DNA of 64,000 bases from Elusimicrobium minutum Pei191 (GTDB taxonomy: Bacteria; Elusimicrobiota; Elusimicrobia; Elusimicrobiales; Elusimicrobiaceae): assembly GCF_000020145.1 (NCBI RefSeq), contig NC_010644.1, forward strand, positions 372,001 through 436,000. The letters run 5' to 3'. A program made the position numbers and the translations under genes. Positions within the stretch are counted from its first letter, which is position 1; each line of letters starts with the position of its first letter. Below, piece by piece: positions 60,369-64,000 of the stretch. Under the pieces are notes generated by a model that was not told the origin of the DNA, made no database searches, and worked only from the letters and a program-made list of their open reading frames with translations.

Positions 60369-62051
60369 TTACTTAGTTTCTTCAGACGCTTGTTTTTCCT
60401 TAGCTGTTTTTGCCGCTTTTTTAAGAGCCGCGTTAAAAGATCGCAAAACATTTTCCTTGCCTATCTCAAACACAAAGTTGTATTTTCTGAGCGTTTTGTA
60501 AGGCTGGTTAGGCACTTCGGAAAGAATAAGCGTTATATTATCTTTTTTACATCTTAAATATATTTTATTTAAAGCGTGGAAAGCCGTTGCATCCATAGCG
60601 GGCACGCTTCGCATACGCAAAATTAAAACTTTGCAGTCCGCGATGTTTTCAAGCGTTTCTAAAAACATATTTGCCGCACCGAAAAAGAAAGGCCCGTTAA
60701 TTTCATAAACACGCACGTGCTGGGCAATTGTTTTTTTGTCCAAATCGTCGTCTTCCTCAAACTCGTTAACAAGGTCGTCATCGGTTAAGCGCGCGATGTT
60801 ATATACGTTAACCATACGTTTTATAAAGAGTATCGCGGCAAGAATCATACCTACTTCAATGGCGATAACAAGGTCTTTCATAACTGTAAGCAGGAATGTT
60901 GTGAGTAACACCAAAATATCGCTTAAAGGCGCTTTAAATAAAAATACAAAGCTGCGCCATTCGCTCATTCGGTAAGCCACAGTAAAAAGTATAGCCGCTA
61001 ACGTAGCCATAGGCACAAGGCTTATATAAGGCATAAAAAGAAGCATCATTATAAGAATGCAGACAGCGTGCATTATGCCCGCTATGGGCGTTCTGCCGCC
61101 GTTTTCAATATTTGCCGTTGTTCTGGCTATGGCGCCCGTGGCTGGCAACCCGCCGAACGCGGCGGAGACCGTGTTCGCTATACCTTGGGCTATAAGCTCG
61201 GTGTTGGATCGGTGGCGTTTGCCTATCATACCGTCCGCAACTACGGCTGAAAGTAAACTTTCAATACCGGCCAAAACGGCTATTACAAAAGCGGGCCTTA
61301 AAAGTTTTTGAATCATATCCCAGGTAAGATTGGGCAAATGCGGTTTTGGGAAAGAGTGTCCTATTTCGCCAAAGCGTGAATAAATTGTTTCAATATCTAA
61401 ATGGAAAAATTTTACAACTAAAGTAGTTATAATAATTGCTGCTAAAGTGCCGGGAATTGCCTTTAGTTTTTTAGGCCAAAACATTATTATCGCTAAAGCG
61501 AGCATGCCTATAAATACCGTAGGTAAATCAATATGATTTAAATTTTGGAAATAAACAAGCCATTTATCAAAAAATTCCGAAGGCATGTTTGTTAAATTAA
61601 GGCCTAAAAAGTCATTAACCTGCGTGGAAAATAAAACTACGGCTATGCCGCTTGTAAAACCTGTGGTAACGGGATATGGAATATATTGGATTACGCTTCC
61701 CAGTTTTAAAAACCCCATTATAATAAGTATTATGCCCGCCATTGCCGTTGCGGCTATAAGCCCGTCGTGCCCGTACTCGGCTGTTATACCTAAAATTATT
61801 ATTACGAAAGCGGCCGTAGGCCCGCCTATCTGTACTCTGCTGCCTCCAAAAAATGAAATAAGAAAGCCCGCTATCACCGCGGTGGCTAAGCCTATTTCAG
61901 GAGTGACGCCGCTTGCTATCGCTAAAGCTATTGAAAGAGGCATCGCTATGAAAGCCACAACCGCGCCCGCGCCGATATCTTTTAATACGCGCCGAGGTGT
62001 AAATTCTTCCGGTCTATTTTTGATTAGTGTGAAAAGTTTGGGTCTGAACAT
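60369..62051 (-). CDS. SulP-family anion transporter with STAS domain
   Basis: A 560-residue SLC26/SulP transporter. Residues about 15-420 form the membrane part, with SIALAIASGVTPEIGLATAV and GGSRVQIGGPTAAFVII near the start. The C-terminal STAS domain (about 440-545) begins at VRVYEINGPFFFGAANMF and contains LRMRSVPAMDATAFHAL. It may carry sulfate, bicarbonate or dicarboxylates. TATAAT lies eight bases before the ATG with no SD. A charged tail ends the protein. Confidence 0.92.
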   Translation of the reverse strand: MFRPKLFTLIKNRPEEFTPRRVLKDIGAGAVVAFIAMPLSIALAIASGVTPEIGLATAVIAGFLISFFGGSRVQIGGPTAAFVIIILGITAEYGHDGLIAATAMAGIILIIMGFLKLGSVIQYIPYPVTTGFTSGIAVVLFSTQVNDFLGLNLTNMPSEFFDKWLVYFQNLNHIDLPTVFIGMLALAIIMFWPKKLKAIPGTLAAIIITTLVVKFFHLDIETIYSRFGEIGHSFPKPHLPNLTWDMIQKLLRPAFVIAVLAGIESLLSAVVADGMIGKRHRSNTELIAQGIANTVSAAFGGLPATGAIARTTANIENGGRTPIAGIMHAVCILIMMLLFMPYISLVPMATLAAILFTVAYRMSEWRSFVFLFKAPLSDILVLLTTFLLTVMKDLVIAIEVGMILAAILFIKRMVNVYNIARLTDDDLVNEFEEDDDLDKKTIAQHVRVYEINGPFFFGAANMFLETLENIADCKVLILRMRSVPAMDATAFHALNKIYLRCKKDNITLILSEVPNQPYKTLRKYNFVFEIGKENVLRSFNAALKKAAKTAKEKQASEETK

Positions 62052-62083
62052 ATAAATATATTATAGTACTTTTGTTTTGAATG

Positions 62084-62114
62084 AAAAAAGCCTCCGTCTT
62101 AACGGAGGCTTTAA
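62084..62114 (-). terminator. Terminator of the 11-mer repeat gene
   Basis: AAAGCCTCCGT and ACGGAGGCTTT pair around a four-base loop, followed on the minus strand by T residues. Confidence 0.85.
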
Positions 62115-62126
62115 ATAAGTTAATTA

Positions 62127-62564
62127 TTATTTAGCTATATTTTTCCAGGCTTCTTTTTCAGCTTTTAAAGAGGCTTTCGCATCTTTAGCCGTTGTTTTAG
62201 CTTCGGCTTTTGCATCTTTAGCCGTTGTTTTAGCTTCAGTTTTTGCTGTTTTTGCTGTTGTTTTAGCTTCAGATTTAGCTGTTTTTACAGTTGATTTAGC
62301 TTCATCTTTTTTTGCTTTTAAAGCGGCTTTTTGTTCTTCGCTGGCTTTGGCGTTTTCGGCTTTTTTAGCTTCCGCAGCTGCTTTCTGGTCTTCAGAAGCT
62401 TTTTTTGCGGAGACTTTAGCATCCGAAGCTGATTTTTTTGCTGAATCGGAGGAAACTTTAACTGATTTTTTAAAGTTGCTTACAGTTTCAGCGCCTGTTG
62501 TCTGCGCTTTTGCGAAAGTTACAAGCGCGAATACTGATACTACTGATATTAATATTTTTTTCAT
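62127..62564 (-). CDS. Exported Lys/Ala-rich protein with 11-residue repeats
   Basis: A 145-residue protein with a clear signal peptide (MKKILISVVSVFALVTFAKA) and a mature part made almost only of Ala, Lys, Glu, Asp, Ser and Thr. At residues 87-130 four tandem 11-mers occur (DEAKSTVKTAK, SEAKTTAKTAK, TEAKTTAKDAK, AEAKTTAKDAK), a period typical of LEA-type helices. It resembles histone H1-like proteins in composition but the signal peptide places it outside the cytoplasm. Function unknown; a periplasmic helical or envelope-binding role is inference. Confidence 0.8.
   Translation of the reverse strand: MKKILISVVSVFALVTFAKAQTTGAETVSNFKKSVKVSSDSAKKSASDAKVSAKKASEDQKAAAEAKKAENAKASEEQKAALKAKKDEAKSTVKTAKSEAKTTAKTAKTEAKTTAKDAKAEAKTTAKDAKASLKAEKEAWKNIAK
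62175..62306 (-). repeat. Four tandem 33-base repeats in the Lys/Ala-rich gene
   Basis: The four 11-residue units are also visible at DNA level: TTTAGCTTC-type blocks recur every 33 bases, with nearly identical neighbours in the two copies closest to the stop codon. Confidence 0.8.
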
Positions 62565-62726
62565 ACTGTGTTTTACCTCTCTTTAAATCGGGCTGCGCCC
62601 GTGTCTAATATATATTACAATTTATTAACACAAAATATTACTTTTTTATTGCACCCTTATGTTTGGAAGATGCCGTAAAAAGCAAAATTTAATAGTAGAA
62701 TTTACAGAAGTTGAAAGAGGAATCTT

Positions 62727-63998
62727 ATGGATACTTTAAAAAAGAAAAAGAGCATAAGAAAGGGGTTGGTGTTTTTTTTATTCTTGGCGGCGGGATTTTT
62801 GGCTTATGACAGGCTGCTTGTCCCATGCCGAAACGCCCAGGACTGTAATTACAGGTGTTATGAAGCTTTAAAACAGGGGCAAAATATAAAAGCTAAAAAT
62901 CTGTGCTCGTTAGCGATAAAGAAAGATCCTGATTTTACATGGCCTTATAACAACAGAGCTACGGCAAAAAATAATCTTCATGAACATATATCCGCTATAG
63001 AGGATGCTGATAAAGCCGTTTCTTTAGATTTTGCTTACGCAAACGCATATAATACCAAGGGTATAGCTAAATATACAATGGGTGATAATGATGGCGCTTT
63101 GGCTGATTACGAACAGGCTGTTAAATATAATCCCGGCCATGAAGCCTTGCTCAATATAGGAGTTGTAAAAAACGAGATAAAAGATTTTGACGGCGCTATA
63201 GCCGCATATGAAAAAGCCGCTGAAAAGCATATCGCCGCCGCATATGAAGGTATAGGCGCGTCTAAAAGAAATAAAGGCGATTATTTGGGGGCTTTACTCG
63301 CTTTTACAAACGGGCTTGAGAAAAACCCCAATTCCAGATTTGCTTTAACAAACCGGGCTAGGATATATATGATTTTTGGCGATTTTGACGCGGCGTGTGA
63401 AGATTATAAAAAAACGTCAAACGGATGGTGCGGTTATATAAAAAACATTGAATCTTACATAAAATCCAAACAAAAAGAGATAGCTGAAAACGAAAAAAAG
63501 GGCCTTCCTTTAGCTACGCCTTATTTTGAGCTTGGTTTGGTTTATTTTAATAATTTAAACGACTATAAAGGCGCTGTCGGGTTGTATGACAAAGCTATAT
63601 CCATAACCCCTTCTTATAAATTTTATAATGAGCGCGGCTGGACCAAAACCTTGATTGGAGATTATAAAGGCGCGCTTGAAGACGCTGACGCCGCCATTTC
63701 ACTTGCTCCTGAAGATGTAAATATAGGTTATATTTATGATACTAAAGCTGTAGCGTTGCGCGGCCTTGGCTTATATGCCGAAGCTCTTAACGCACACGAT
63801 AAAGCGCTGTCGCTTGATGTTAAGCATTCCGAACTGTTTTTAAACAGAGCGCAAACAAAAGGCGCCGCAGGAGATTATGAAGGCGCGGAAGAAGATTTAA
63901 AAATTTCAAAAGGTTATATAGGTATTACAAAGAACGAAAATATTTTTGATTACTTTAAAAACTTTTTTGACGACGGTAAAAAATTTAGGGACAGATGA
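62727..63998 (+). CDS. Membrane-anchored TPR protein
   Basis: A 423-residue protein. One N-terminal membrane helix (about 12-32) precedes TPR repeats to near the end: examples are ISAIEDADKAVSLDFAYANA, DNDGALADYEQAVKYNPGHE, DFDGAIAAYEKAAEK and DYKGALEDADAAISLAPED. TPR arrays bind partner proteins; no catalytic part is seen. TAGAAT (near 62695) and the SD AGAGGA precede the ATG. The frame is complete, stopping two bases before the window ends. Confidence 0.85.
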   Translation: MDTLKKKKSIRKGLVFFLFLAAGFLAYDRLLVPCRNAQDCNYRCYEALKQGQNIKAKNLCSLAIKKDPDFTWPYNNRATAKNNLHEHISAIEDADKAVSLDFAYANAYNTKGIAKYTMGDNDGALADYEQAVKYNPGHEALLNIGVVKNEIKDFDGAIAAYEKAAEKHIAAAYEGIGASKRNKGDYLGALLAFTNGLEKNPNSRFALTNRARIYMIFGDFDAACEDYKKTSNGWCGYIKNIESYIKSKQKEIAENEKKGLPLATPYFELGLVYFNNLNDYKGAVGLYDKAISITPSYKFYNERGWTKTLIGDYKGALEDADAAISLAPEDVNIGYIYDTKAVALRGLGLYAEALNAHDKALSLDVKHSELFLNRAQTKGAAGDYEGAEEDLKISKGYIGITKNENIFDYFKNFFDDGKKFRDR

Positions 63999-64000
63999 TT

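Noticed and set aside
62127-62564. Histone H1-like nucleoid protein
   Set aside because: A clear signal peptide places the Lys/Ala-rich part outside the cytoplasm.
1-64000. CRISPR arrays, insertion sequences, prophage or integrative elements
   Set aside because: No repeat-spacer pattern, transposase, integrase or phage gene was seen on either strand.

Overview
The window looks like chromosomal DNA of an Elusimicrobium-type bacterium (phylum Elusimicrobiota, gut lineage). The main grounds are many scattered single pilin genes with a near-identical [19 protein letters not shown] start, a Gram-negative envelope (outer-membrane barrels, lipoproteins, Lgt), and housekeeping proteins that are complete but divergent. 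The DNA is AT-rich, genes are closely packed, and neighbouring units are often separated by strong hairpin terminators. I see no rRNA, insertion sequence, prophage or CRISPR array. The species call is inference from recognition, not from a database comparison.

Layout. 1-6.2 kb: a truncated pilin, the IF3-L35-L20 operon, a second pilin, a POTRA/beta-barrel outer-membrane protein and a YejM-like envelope sulfatase. 6.3-16.7 kb: class II aldolase, M42 peptidase, a transketolase-like enzyme, a PPC/DUF296 protein, a decayed pilin, Era, an NHL-repeat protein, and an SPFH/NfeD/SirB1-like group. 16.8-19.6 kb: tRNA-Lys, tRNA-Glu, a decayed lipoprotein gene, a lipoprotein and a small barrel protein. 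19.7-28.8 kb: HAD phosphatase, fructokinase plus sugar porter, a hexose phosphate mutase, then an enolase-FtsB-MBL-HAD-Lgt-RluD run. 28.9-36.8 kb: pilin, LTA-synthase-like protein with LemA and HtpX, a SpoIID/TPR protein, lipoyl synthase and a lipoprotein, followed by a candidate structured RNA at 36.8-37.0 kb. 37.0-47.7 kb: pilin, HisS-AspS, RidA-MalQ, hypCDEF and another pilin. 47.9-55.9 kb: M48 lipoprotein, tRNA-Leu, GDSL esterase, CoaX-RmuC, GreA, RadA, an RDD/pilin-like fusion and a MATE transporter. 56.1-60.2 kb: a four-gene operon that best fits Re-citrate synthase, LeuCD-type aconitase and NAD isocitrate dehydrogenase. 60.4-64 kb: SulP transporter, an exported 11-residue-repeat protein and a TPR protein.

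Together the genes fit a sugar-fermenting anaerobe: hexose uptake and phosphorylation, glycolysis, alpha-glucan use, a short oxidative branch to 2-oxoglutarate, and maturation of a [NiFe] hydrogenase whose structural genes lie elsewhere. The less ordinary signals are the dispersed and decaying pilin family, the RDD/pilin fusion, an unassigned RNA with two GNRA tetraloops, a repeated promoter layout that implies leaderless mRNAs, a hairpin over the infC ribosome binding site, and the exported 11-mer repeat protein.
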